In this document: positions 23,346-34,051 of the stretch, piece by piece
Layout: the number at the start of each line of letters is the position of its first letter
Numbering within the stretch: position 1 is the stretch's first letter
Assembly (NCBI GenBank): GCA_949130495.1
Contig: OX422219.1
Coordinates: forward strand, 268,507,111-268,571,110
Reading direction: 5' to 3'
Origin: Sambucus nigra
Taxonomy: Eukaryota > Streptophyta > Magnoliopsida > Dipsacales > Adoxaceae
Length of the DNA: 64,000 nt
The notes under the pieces: generated by a model
Databases searched by the model: none
What the model was told of the DNA's origin: nothing
What the model saw: only the letters and a program-made list of their open reading frames with translations
Position numbers and translations under genes: made by a program

Positions 23346-26112
23346 TACCAGATATTTGGTCCTTTTTTCATTTTTGAACAAAACCAAACTCTCCAAACAC
23401 CAAAATATTATCATCCAACCCTCAATCTTTAACTCAATCATATTCTTCACATCAAAATCCAAACCTACATCTCATCTCATCAACTTAAATGCCATCAATC
23501 CCATATATAAACATCAAATTCAAGTTTTAGTCCCAAAATCTAGGGTTTGATATTAATACCCAAACTACAATTCTTTTACCCTCAAATTATGAAATAAACT
23601 ACACAAATGAATTATTTAGCAATATTAAACACTTGCCTCAGAATTGTAAAGGTTTAATCATCCCCTAAATCGTGTACGGACCGGAGATCTCCTAGTTTTC
23701 TCGTCTCTCTTTCTTCCTCTCTTCCTTTCTCTTTTTCTAGGGCTTCTCTCTCTCTCTCTCTCTCTCTCGTAATCTCAAGAATGAGATTTTAATCTCCCAA
23801 AGGCTTTATAAGCCTAATTTCCCAAAACACCCAACTTAAGTTACAATACACACTTTAAATGACTCGTTTACTCCAATTCGAGTCAAACTAACATGAAAAT
23901 ATTCCCGAACCGAAATAAAACACAAGGACAGTCATTTCGACTATCTCGGCCTAACTGAAATCAATGGCGAACTCAAAATTCTCATCCGGAACACTTTATA
24001 ACGTCCTCAATTTTTAGACCTCAATTACCAAATTTTAAATAAATTTTATTTCTCCCAAAAATTCAATTTCTCAGTCCCAAAGTCACGGGGTATTACACAG
24101 AATCATTGACCTAACGCGTGAGGGCACGTGGCCAATAGAAAATTTCTAGTTTTTTTCCAAATTTTTTATTAAATTTTTTTGTCAAAATTATGTAAGGTAA
24201 GGGAGGGTTTGGTCAAATGTATCTCAAGTAAAAGAAAACTAGGGATTTCGTTTAAAAGTATTTTTAAAAAATTACAAATTGACCCCTCATAATATTTTCA
24301 TCTTTTTGAATTTTTACCCCAACTTTTTTCCACACATTGTAGATAAAATTTAAGACAAAAAACCTTCTACACTTTTTCTTAAATATGATTTTAAGACCTT
24401 CATTTTAAACTTTTAAAAAAATACAAAACAACCCCTAAACTTTAATAATTGCAAAAAAAAAATTATTTCGTATCGAATCTTATCCTAACAATATTTGCGT
24501 ACAAATACGATGATTTGCAGATAATAGAGCATCTGACCCTATCGATTCTGCCTCAAATCAGTCTTAACACCGTTCTCAGTAAGCGATAATTAATTTTTGC
24601 CCTTTTGATAGTAATTTTAGCGTATTTGATACAACTGTTATTGATATCACACTGTAATAGTTACTCTTAGTATATGCATGTTAGAAAGTGCCATGCTGTA
24701 TATGTTTATTACAAAACATTGGTATATGAATATGGATAATTTGGGTTAATTGAACCCTTCTCTCCTATAACTGAATTCATAAGGTTAAATGATCGAATCA
24801 GTTCACCCAAGCATTTATGTGCTAAATGTCTTTGTTACAAGCATACTTATAACTTATGGAGTAGACTGTTGTGTTATCCCTTGGAAATTTTGTACATTGC
24901 TTATAGGTATCAAGATGTTTTGAGAGCCTAGTTATGCTACACATATACGAATGTCGCTTTTGCAAAACATTCATAACATGGTTAGTGTAATACCCCATAT
25001 TTTTATGATTTAAATAATTACAAGATAAATTATTATTTTGGGATTAATTGAATTAAAATGTGAGCATTTAATTATTAATTAATTCGGATTGAAAATAAAT
25101 ATTAACTAACGTGCCAAGGGTTAATACTTATTGATTGAATATTACTGTGTGATATGTAATATGGAACTATACACTTCGGTAAATTATTGAGAATAAGAAA
25201 TAGGACAGTTTAGTTAATTAAGTCAGACGCGTGTGTGAGTCGTGTCGGGACTAATTTAATGGAATAAAAGATCAATTATTTTTGGGTAACTCATTTGGTC
25301 ATTTTGAGTGCGCCGTTGAGTCCGAAAGGGTCGAGATAGTCAAAATAGTATACCCGGGTGTCTAGTTTAGGTCCCGGGGCAATTTTAGGCCTAACTGGTA
25401 CCCCGTGAGGGCATTATGGTAAATTGTATTTTTGGGTTTAATTAATGGACGAAAATTGAGAGTTGATTTATCAGCCACGAGAGGTCCATTAGGGTTGAGA
25501 TATATAGAAAGCAAAGAATGACCATAGAGGGTGTGAGGAAGAACCAATTTCCAAGAGGGAAGGCCAAATTAACTCTACCTTGCACAACCGTCACCACCAT
25601 CGTGTAGATCGACACACGGAGAACACGCCCATACCAACAACATCAAGAAATAAGACGACTAACTTGAGGCAAGTGTTTATTATTTGTTGTCCTTTTGCAA
25701 TAACCATACTCATGTTAGTATAGGGTTGTTCGAAATATGTATAGTTCATGAAAAGTGATGAAAAGTTGGAGAATTAGAATGTATAATTCGAATATGAGAT
25801 TAATTAGATTGAACCCTTAATATATGTAAGATATAAATTACGTTGTGATGGTCTTATGTGTAGAAAGAATCTGGAAATCATGTGTTCTTGAAAAAGAATT
25901 TGAAGAACTAGTGTTTTAATAAATAAATTTGGGGATTTCATATTTATTGGATGATTCGAAATGATTTAATGATTCTAGGATGTTAGAATCGATATGTAAT
26001 GGTTAGGATTAGATTTGGAACTGTTTTATTGGAGTTTGGGATGTTAATTTGGAGGTTTTAGGGTTAAAAATGGTGGGAAAATGCTGAAATTCTGGGTAGA
26101 AGACAAAACAGT

Positions 26113-26216
26113 AGGTCTCACGCGAAGTCATTCAAGTGAGATTGCATTCATGTGAAGTCGCTCGGGCAACACGTGGCAGTCATTCAAATGGCATGCCATC
26201 TACTTCGAGCGACAGG
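26113..26216. repeat. Palindromic-word island (CATTCAAGTG/TTCGAGCGAC type)
   Basis: Words GTCATTCAAGTGAG, GCATTCATGTGAAG, GTCGCTCGGGC, GTCATTCAAATGGC and CTTCGAGCGACAGGG; GTCGCTCG and CGAGCGAC are complementary. It lies about 1130 bases into the LTR, the same offset as the CGATCG island of the sister copy. Confidence 0.75.
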
Positions 26217-26592
26217 GTGAATTTCCAGGAAATTTCTTAGGGGCAATTTTGGAATTTTCTAGTCTTTATGAGTGAGAGAAATTACTAGTTAACAGATTTG
26301 AAACGAGGCAGGTCTACGAGAAATTATGTGAGTTTTATACTTTAATTAATTCGGAAAGAAGAGTTACTTTGGAAATTACTAAAGAGTTGGGGTAATTTAG
26401 TAATACAATAAAATACGTAATAATGAGAATGAAATACGTATGGTAAATTTACAAGAAGGATGGGAGAATACCCATAAATATTAATAGGATGTGTGGATAC
26501 CTATTACTTGTTTAACATTATGTGTATGACATACCTAGTTGCTTGTTATCGCGGGGGGTTGTGTAGAGACAGTCTTATCCTGGGTGACCTTC

Positions 26593-26609
26593 GGGGGGGG
26601 GGGGGGGGG
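26593..26609 (+). repeat. Run of 17 G
   Basis: An uninterrupted G17 at the place where the sister LTR reads a normal short G run (about 21075). It is a possible G-quadruplex or slippage tract, and also a typical place for assembly error. Confidence 0.9.
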
Positions 26610-26887
26610 ATATTTGACTTGTATCTCATAACATAGTACTGCGAAGACTTATTTGTGAGTTGATAAGTTAGCTGACTATGGGAGCGTAGGTATGTACGTG
26701 ACCCATACGCATGTGAACTATGTTCGCCGCCACTATGTGTGTTTTGTATATATGGTTCATGGGAGACATCCGAATCGAAAGTCCTTATTGGAGTACGTGA
26801 TGTACCGGGACATGATAGCAGAGTATGCAATACACTATAGGTTTAGCCTTGGGGTGCTGTATTAGTATATGTATATTATAGTGGTGA

Positions 26888-26889
<2 letters not shown>

Positions 26890-26952
<63 letters not shown>
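26890..26952 (+). repeat. (TA)n microsatellite, about 62 bp
   Basis: The longest TA run in the window, within the solo LTR. Confidence 0.95.
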
Positions 26953-26953
<1 letters not shown>

Positions 26954-28481
26954 TTGTGTTATTCCTACTGTGAGATAATTCTAGGTTATTGGGATAGTAT
27001 AGTCTTAAGTGACGTAAGTTGGGAATACTTAACTTAGTGTGATAACACTTAGATGAATTAATAAATGATGATATTAATAATGTGGAAAAACTAGGAATCA
27101 CGGGTTGCTGCTACGAGGAATTTCAAGAAGTATAAATCGCTATCTAGTTAGAAGTGTTAAGGATGGATAGATGAGAATAGATGTACGTTAGGAATGCACA
27201 ATAGACGAAATGTGAGGTTCTCATGTGAGAGTTTGAACTAACATGCTTTTGATACTTTCTTTATTACAAATTTTAAATACTTGCTAAAACAAATATTTTT
27301 TTACACATCGGGCTCTGACCTGTTTCTTGCATCTCTTCTCTCTCTTGCTATATATATGTATTATATCAGTTGCTCAGCCAGAGGGACAACAGCCTTAGAG
27401 ATTTGGATTGCTTGGCATGCTGCAGCTGTTGTGGAAGCTGTAGGTCTTCGCATTAGACTCTTCCATCATTTCATTTCCATTCTATATAGACTTTCTATTT
27501 AGGGCATGTGTCTCCCATTTCTTAGACATTTTTCCAGAGATTATGTTCAGTTTACCTTCCGTTCACTTTCATTTGGATTTATTGATACTATGGTTCTTGG
27601 TTAAGAGTTTTGAACTTGAATGTTTTATCCAGTCTTAGTTATTTTAGCATGTGATTTTGATTCAGTATTTATATTAATTAGCTATGCGTGGATGGATTAT
27701 ATTTAAATTCTTTCATTAATAAATAAATGATTTTAAAAAGAAAAAGAAAAAATTTTGACACTAGCTTAATTAATTATTAGGTGGTTAATAAGGTTATTAT
27801 GGTTTCAACAGTGATGCTAAGAATTAACCAACCGAACATTATGTTTTATATTTTATAAAGGACTGATCACCCGATATTTAATTAAGCGGGGTGTCATAGT
27901 TACTTTAAAATCCAAAGGTTTTGAATTATTATTTCGTTATACTGATATGCTCAACTCTTCTAAACCTGCTAGTAAACTGATAATTATGGGATTATCCGTT
28001 TAAATCTCCTTGATTTTCTTCTCTATCTATAAGAATTTTTCTTATGATTAACTCAAGATATTATCGATTGGACATTTGAATCTACACACTCCTCAAACCT
28101 CTATACAAATATTTTTTTTATAGAATTGGTTAAAACCTACTTAGCGTACTTGCGATAATTCTTATTTACCTTCAGATATGCCAGGCTAAAGAAGCGGTAC
28201 CCCCTTCCCTTTTTGTGATAAGCATGGATTACTTTTATGCTATTATAACTATATGGAAGGAAGTTAAGGAAGACGAAATCGAAAAATGGGGTTGCTCAAT
28301 GACCTTCGATATTTTTCGTTATTGGAATAAAATGTAATAATTATAATTTACCCCTGTGTTTGGTGATACAAAATATAGTTATTAATATAATGATTAAAGT
28401 TCTATTATTTTTGCCTTAATTTTAGTTTCATTGCCTTGTTACTATCTTATACATTCATACCAAAAATAGGGTGTGATAAGT

Positions 28482-28493
28482 TGGTATAAGAGC
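28482..28493 (+). promoter_or_regulatory. Primer-binding site of element C, initiator Met-tRNA, decayed
   Basis: TGGTATAAGAGC, one change from TGGTATCAGAGC, starts 4 bases after the LTR end. Confidence 0.8.
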
Positions 28494-29399
28494 GCGAGTA
28501 TAAAATGCATCGGGTTAGACACCAATATAGGAATATAGGATATTGATTATTTTACATCTTTCGTCACTTATTTACTCTTGTTATATACTGAATCTATTTT
28601 GCAGCATGAACATTTGGGATTCCTAACTATTTAATTTCAACATGGTTCCAACCAATCGGTGGGAAGATACCATCAAAGAACAAGCGTTCCTCATGATTAG
28701 CACTATGGTTCGTGATGTGGATGATGAATGGAGAACCTCAATTGTTTCTATAAATCACCCCGTGTTAACAAACCGTATATTTGGTGAAGAGCATACTATG
28801 AGAAAAATTAGAGAATATGATAATAATTCCATCATACTCTAAGAATCCATTAATCTTACCTTCAATGATTTCCACTCCCGTCCCCACCCCAAAATGATGC
28901 CGCATCAAAGAGGGATATTTTCATTAAAGTTCCTTACAACTCCTTAAGATGTACAACCGACTCTGATCCATCTGAACCCAACGAGTGGGTCCCCACGTGA
29001 AGAAAATAATGACATTCCCTCCCCCTATTAGTAGTATGACTAAATAAGTAGCCTGTAGATATGGTGGTAATGCAACAAACATAGGTTGAGTTATAACTAC
29101 TAGTGCATTGTATAATAGTAAGTGTGCTCAGTGTGATGGTCCGCTAGAGTTCTAATGTAACATAAACAACTAGTTGTAATATCATTTTTGTATAATATGA
29201 CCTCAATAGAACTTGATTTCTATATACTCTCTATATGTAACCTTACTCTTATGAATCATATTGATTTAAATATTATAAACCATTATGCTTTAGGATGGTT
29301 AACACTCTCACTCCTTCTAATGAAGCCCGAACTGAAAGAACTCATACAAAAGGAATCATGAAATGACTCTGAGAATTAACATCCCTCACTAGGCAGTAG
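28494..29399 (+). other. Leader and decayed 5' gag region of element C
   Basis: The 66-codon frame at 28642-28842 has no recognisable domain. The stretch is the expected place for the leader and the N-terminal half of gag, but I see no conserved motif. Confidence 0.4.
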
Positions 29400-30000
29400 C
29401 ATGCACTAACTCAACGCATGACTCGGTATCAAGCAACCGAGGAAACACACTGTATGAATGCCCTTAATGAATTTCTAAGGCAATGAGCCCCTTCCTTTCT
29501 TGGAAATCTTGTAGAAAATGAAGATGAGAAGTGGATAAACCAAATTATAAAAGATATTCAATGTGGTAGGAATTACTACCAACCTCCGAGTAATTTTAGC
29601 ATTATACAATGCAGACGGTGAAGCCAATTTCGAGTAGAAATCTGTAGCCAGAGGTCATAATGTAGCTGCTCTAACCTAGCAATAGTTTAAAGAAATTTTC
29701 TTTAAAAAAACTTCTCTAATATCGAAAGAGATCAGTTAATCTTGTATTTCTTGAGGTTATAATAAAACAACACATCCTTATCCCAATATGAAGCTAAGTT
29801 TACCGAGTTATCCCATTATACATCAAAGTATATAAGCACCGAAACTAAGAAATGCAAGCATCATGAAAGAGGACTGCACCCAAGAATCCGGACCTCAGTC
29901 AAACCATTGCAAATCTAAGAATTTTTCCAACTTATTGAAGTTTCATCAATCACCGAACATAATCCCGCATCAGGTGGATATGTACGCCCATCCAATCCCA
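29400..30000 (+). pseudogene. gag: gag remnant of element C
   Basis: Fragments in shifting frames resemble the chromovirus capsid domain: an Ala-Ala-Leu-Thr segment followed by FKEIFFKK (about 29665-29710), then the segment corresponding to QYEAKFTELS (about 29790-29815) and HERGLHPRI (about 29865-29890). Stops and frameshifts occur every few dozen codons. The part upstream of 29600 is too decayed to align by eye. No zinc knuckle can be seen before the protease, although a CPDLYTP-like trace around 30165 may be its residue. Confidence 0.65.
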
Positions 30001-30259
30001 TAAATGGGAAAAAAATTATTGCTAGAACCTCACCCAAATCTCAAGTCCAAACTTATCCCTACCCCAGTGGATAAATATATTCCCAAATTTGTCACAGCAC
30101 TACTAATCTCGTGATTCAATGCCATGAGTAACAAGAAATAAGACACATATGTTCGCAATGTCCTGATTTGTACACACCGATAATAAGAAACATGACCATT
30201 ACTTCCAAGAGACCTAGAGGAGAAGCTCTTTCCTACACTAAGAAAATGCCTCATATATC

Positions 30260-30665
30260 TAGTAGAAAGCTTGAGCCAGTCCCTAACCATGGGAAGAATT
30301 GTGCCATATTGCTTGCACGAAATTCCCACAATGTGGTGGAAGTTACGATACTCTTTTATAACCATCTTGCCCTTATCTTATTTGATTGTGGATTAGCCCA
30401 CTCATTCATTATTCTTAAATTAACTAAAATTATGCAAATTATACCAAAGTCATGAAATACTCCTTTACAGATAGAATTAACTACAAGTGAAATTAGCAAA
30501 CTAATCCAACATTGTGATAAATGTAAAATTCAACTAGGTATAGGTACACTCTCTCTAAATTTAACAATCTTAGATATACGTGGATTCGATATCATTATTG
30601 GAATGAATGTGTTATTAACACACCATGATTATATTGATTGTTATACGAAAAGAGAGTACTTTCGA
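30260..30665 (+). pseudogene. Aspartic protease remnant of element C
   Basis: The active-site region is FDCGLAHSFI (about 30382-30411), against the family's FDSGATHSFI: the catalytic Asp and Gly remain, while Ser is Cys and Thr is Ala. A TGA follows at 30453. The distal half is seen at about 30586-30655 as FDIIIGMNVLLTHHDYIDC, matching the FDVILGMDWL-H---IDC signature of chromoviruses with the Asp changed to Asn. Confidence 0.85.
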
Positions 30666-30839
30666 AACGAAGATAACCACTCATTTATGTTCTAAGGAAC
30701 CGATCATTCTGAACCATCGGCATCCCAAATCCAAAGAGCTAATTCCAATTTGATTTTTAGGATCTTATAACATTTTGATAATGTATTTCTAGAAAAATTT
30801 CCTAGAATACCACACTTTCGAGAATTTAATTTACAATAA

Positions 30840-31276
30840 ATCTATTCCTAAACACTTCCCCTATTTCTATACCGCTGTATCGAATGGCCCCCTTAGAACT
30901 TCAAGAACTTCGTACCCAATTAGATGATTCACTTGAAAAGGGTTTTATTCGCCTTAGCACATCTCCTTGGGGACCACCCATCTTGTTTGTAAAGAAAAGT
31001 GATGGAAGTTTTAGATTCTATGTGGACTATCATAAATTGAATTTCATAACTACTAATAATAAGTATCCCTTACCCAAAATCGAAGATTTATTTCATCAAC
31101 TTAGGGGTGCAAGGATCTTTTCCAATGTAGATTTATGATGTGGTTACCATCAGTTACAAGTTAAAGGAAAGGATATTTGAAAAACTGCATTCCAAACTCG
31201 TTATGTACATTTCGAATATACTGTGATGTCTTTTAAACTAACCAATGCCCCCACAACATTTATAGACCTAATGCAT
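30840..31276 (+). pseudogene. Reverse transcriptase of element C, N-terminal part up to the Athila insertion
   Basis: [50 protein letters not shown] and FSNVDL are RT fingers and palm start. The TGA at 31136 falls in the conserved DLRSGYHQ motif. The frame continues with CGYHQLQVKGKDI and [13 protein letters not shown], where the minus-strand Athila element cuts it between two codons. The other half resumes at 42055. Confidence 0.93.
31272..31276 (+). repeat. Target-site duplication TGCAT, left copy
   Basis: An exact 5-bp match to 42050-42054. The two copies flank an element with matching LTRs, and the RT frame is restored when one copy and the element are removed. Confidence 0.95.
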
Positions 31277-32782
31277 TGATGCGACTAAGAATGTGTCTAG
31301 TGTGCATGCTATTTAGGTTCAAGTGCAAGCCTGTCGCTCAAGTAATAATCAAATAAGTCGGGTATCGATCGTCAGGGAAATAGGACGAACAGAGTCGTAA
31401 CGACATTGGACAAACGAAGGAAACCTAACTTTGACTCTACAGAAAAGGAAAAGGTGATTTGATTTGTGAAACAACTACAACTATATGCACTTTTGAAAAT
31501 GATTAACTAATGAAATTATGAATGCATTTACTCTAATTAACTAAAGGACTAATGACGATTTGAGTAAAACTTAAACTATGAAATAAGAACGATAGGTGGG
31601 GTTACACTCCCCCACACCCTAGTAATTCACTTCGTAGGATACTGGATTAAGAATTAAAACTTTAAATGAATCCGACTTTTTATACTCCTAAGTATTACAT
31701 ACATGAGGGATCGTAGCCCGCACAGTACATAAGCAAAGGTTGAATTAAAACTCGGTCTTTATTTCTCCTAAGTATTACACATATGAGGGATCCTAGCCCG
31801 CACAGTATGTAAGCAAAGGCTGAAATAAAGTAGTATCATATGAATTACAATGCAATTCATTCAATGTTTTGATTCCAACTTCTATTTCCACTATCGTGAA
31901 TTACATCGGGTGGCGTTCATGCACTCCAACCCTAGAAAATTTAGCCAAACATATGAAAAGTGGAAGAAAATGTTTTTTGGATGAAAGGAAACATTTTTAC
32001 GAACATTTCAAGGTGAAGAAGAATGAAATTGCTCACTATAGAAATAAGTACGGTAGATATAAAAATAAGAATTGAAATAATATTACTTAAACTGCAAAAC
32101 TGGAAGCAAACTAGGGTTTCTTATTATTATTATTCTCTAAACTAATTACGAAGCTTCCCTAACGAATCAGAAGCCTCCTCATGTCTGGGAGGAGTTTATA
32201 ATTTATAATATACGAATTCTAAGAGTTTGAAACATGAAGGATTCTGATTTTACAGCGAATAAGTTCGAATTTCTGATACCAAAATCGATCATATTAAGAG
32301 GGCTCGGTTCGGTTCCATCTTTGGCAGCCTTTATAGGAGGTTCTTCAAGCATAGGTTCGATTCGTTTATCCTCTTATTCGGTTCGGTTCCGTCTTTGACA
32401 ACCTTTACAGGAAGTTTTCCAGGATGGGATCTGTTCTTTTTTTCTTCCCTCAGGTTCGATTCCATCTTTTCGTGCCTTACATAAGCTTTCCCAGGATGGG
32501 ATCGGTTCTTTTTTTCCTTCCCTTCGGTTAGGTTCCCTCTTTTCAGGAACTTTTCCAACTTGTATTTCTTTGAAGCTTTTGATACGGAACTCGGATTGGA
32601 ATGTCGAACCTTCCTAAACACTGAATACCTGTGAAATGGATGGAAAATACACAAAACTCGGTGTACTCATTAGAAACTTTTCAATAGCAATGATATGATA
32701 TGAATCCACTCGAATTACACTTTGCAGAGCGATAAAAGCCTCTAAATTAAGGGGATAAATGGGAAGAATTTATGCCTAATCA
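31277..32782 (-). repeat. 3' LTR of the Athila element
   Basis: 1506 bp, TGATGCGACT...GCCTAATCA on the plus strand; the partner is 40552-42049 (1498 bp). Confidence 0.94.
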
Positions 32783-32792
32783 CCCCCCTAAC
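32783..32792 (-). promoter_or_regulatory. Polypurine tract of the Athila element
   Basis: On the minus strand it reads TTAGGGGGG directly before the LTR start TGATTAGG. Confidence 0.75.
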
Positions 32793-34051
32793 TGAGAACT
32801 TTGATCATCTCGAGCAATGTAAAAGAATCAAAACATGGTCTAACTCTAAAATGGGACAGAATACCTCTTTCGCGGGCGAGAGATTTCATATAGCGTATGC
32901 AATAAGCCTTTAAACCCCTAGGTTACACTAGTAGGACGAGTTGTGTCTCGTGAGGGTTTGTAGTGAATATACCCACAAAATTCGACTCAAAGAAAACTCA
33001 AAATACGCAAAAATCATTTAATTCAAACCTTTCCTGAAAATAGTCATCATCAATTCATGTTCAAGAGTCTCAAATCATAGTACGCGTGTGTGATGCAAGA
33101 AATTTAACCGCGAATTTCCATTGATTGACCATTACATTATTTATTCGAAAATTCGTTTTGATTTCAAAATCGCACTGAATGCTCTCACAAATGAATCACT
33201 TAGAATGTGGCTTATTCTTCGGTATGCGTAATTCATAAGAGTAAGTGTATTGGAACCAAGTTCACGCACAGAAGTAGAAAGACAGAAATTTTATGGTAAC
33301 CAGATCTCATCATCGGATTACGGTTATAAGAAAGCGGGAACATTGCCTCTAATTCATATTTTTTATCTCTTTTATTATCTTTTTATGTATTTTCTCTCCA
33401 TGCGGTAACCAATTTTGTAATTTTGGACTCAGTTATGACTTTTTCAGGTTAAAGGTGTATTGGGTAAAATGAGAATGGTGCGGGAAATCAGGAATTGGAA
33501 AATTTTCTTATGATGTCCATATGTGCTTTTTCGGGCCTTTTGCTCATTTTTTTCTTCTTTTTCAATTTTTTTCTATTTTTCACGCTTCTCTTTTCTTGTT
33601 GTTTTTACTGAGCATAATTATCTTTTTTCTTGCCCCTTTTCTGCACTTTCTAGCCTTAATTTTTGGGATTATCAGTTTTCACAATTCTGGGCCATTTGGG
33701 ATTTTTCGGGTTGTCAAACGAAAGGAAAAATTATTCGGCTCAATTTGGGGTTACAAAAGGGATAATTTTTCACTACTTTTTATCGCTAATCTTTTTGGGT
33801 GACAAACGAGGGCCTACTTCATTGTCCAAAATACTAATTGCATACCACATGCATCTCGAGATGAATTAAGTTTAGAGATCTATTTTGGCACGTTTTTCAA
33901 GGCAATATCACACACATTTTTCATAACCGATCAAAGTGAAATAATTGAGATCCTTGAAGACTTATGAGAACGCGAATAAGAACTTTGAGTTAACAATTAA
34001 CTCGGATTGATTTTTAAACTCACAAAAAAGCTAGGTTCGAAATCTCACGGG
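32793..34051 (-). other. Non-coding 3' internal region of the Athila element
   Basis: No conserved frame on the minus strand; Athila elements often have a long untranslated or env-like region here, but I see no recognisable env-like gene. The plus-strand hydrophobic frame at 33521-33802 is the complement of a purine-rich stretch and I treat it as chance. ATTGACAACCCCG on the minus strand near 34050 marks the joint with the foreign LTR. Confidence 0.6.

Larger units (their letters stand above)
17649..24097 (-). repeat. Solo LTR (minus strand), about 3.4 kb, itself interrupted
   Basis: On the plus strand it runs TGTGACACCCAG...GGGGTATTACA; read on the minus strand it starts TGTAATACCCCGTG. TSDs are CAAAA (17644-17648) and CAGAA (24098-24102). 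The sister LTR of the host has the uninterrupted site at 56110-56114. After removing the forward LTR inside it, its length (about 3424 bp) matches the LTR at 34052-37519 (3468 bp), with which it shares the GTCTCGCAAAGCGAAAT block (18678/35625). No internal retroelement sequence is attached, hence solo. It contains an AT run at 18157-18197 and a TC run near 23748. Confidence 0.85.
24986..27898 (+). repeat. Solo LTR (plus strand), 2.9 kb
   Basis: TGTAATACCCC...GCGGGGTGTCATA (terminal CA mutated to TA), flanked by GTTAG (24981-24985) and GTTAC (27899-27903). The host's other LTR keeps the empty site GGTTAATT at 57003-57010. Same family as 19355-22374. It carries a palindromic-word island, a 17-base G run and a long TA microsatellite. 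Confidence 0.88.
16322..28478 (+). repeat. 5' LTR of element C, interrupted twice
   Basis: Own sequence at 16322-17648, 24103-24985 and 27904-28478; the rest is inserted LTRs. It aligns piecewise with 55177-57570: CCTGCCAACAATG at 16767/55239, GGCACGTGGCCAATA/GGCGCGTGGCCAATA near 24125/56130, and TAATTATGGGATTATC near 27980/57080. Confidence 0.9.

Noticed and set aside
30030..30365. 111-residue reverse-strand frame
   Set aside because: It overlaps the protease remnant of element C on the other strand and has no recognisable motif.
33521..33802. Hydrophobic frame of 93 residues that could be a small membrane protein
   Set aside because: It is the complement of a purine-rich stretch in the Athila 3' region; Phe/Leu richness follows from T-rich composition, and overlapping frames look equally hydrophobic.
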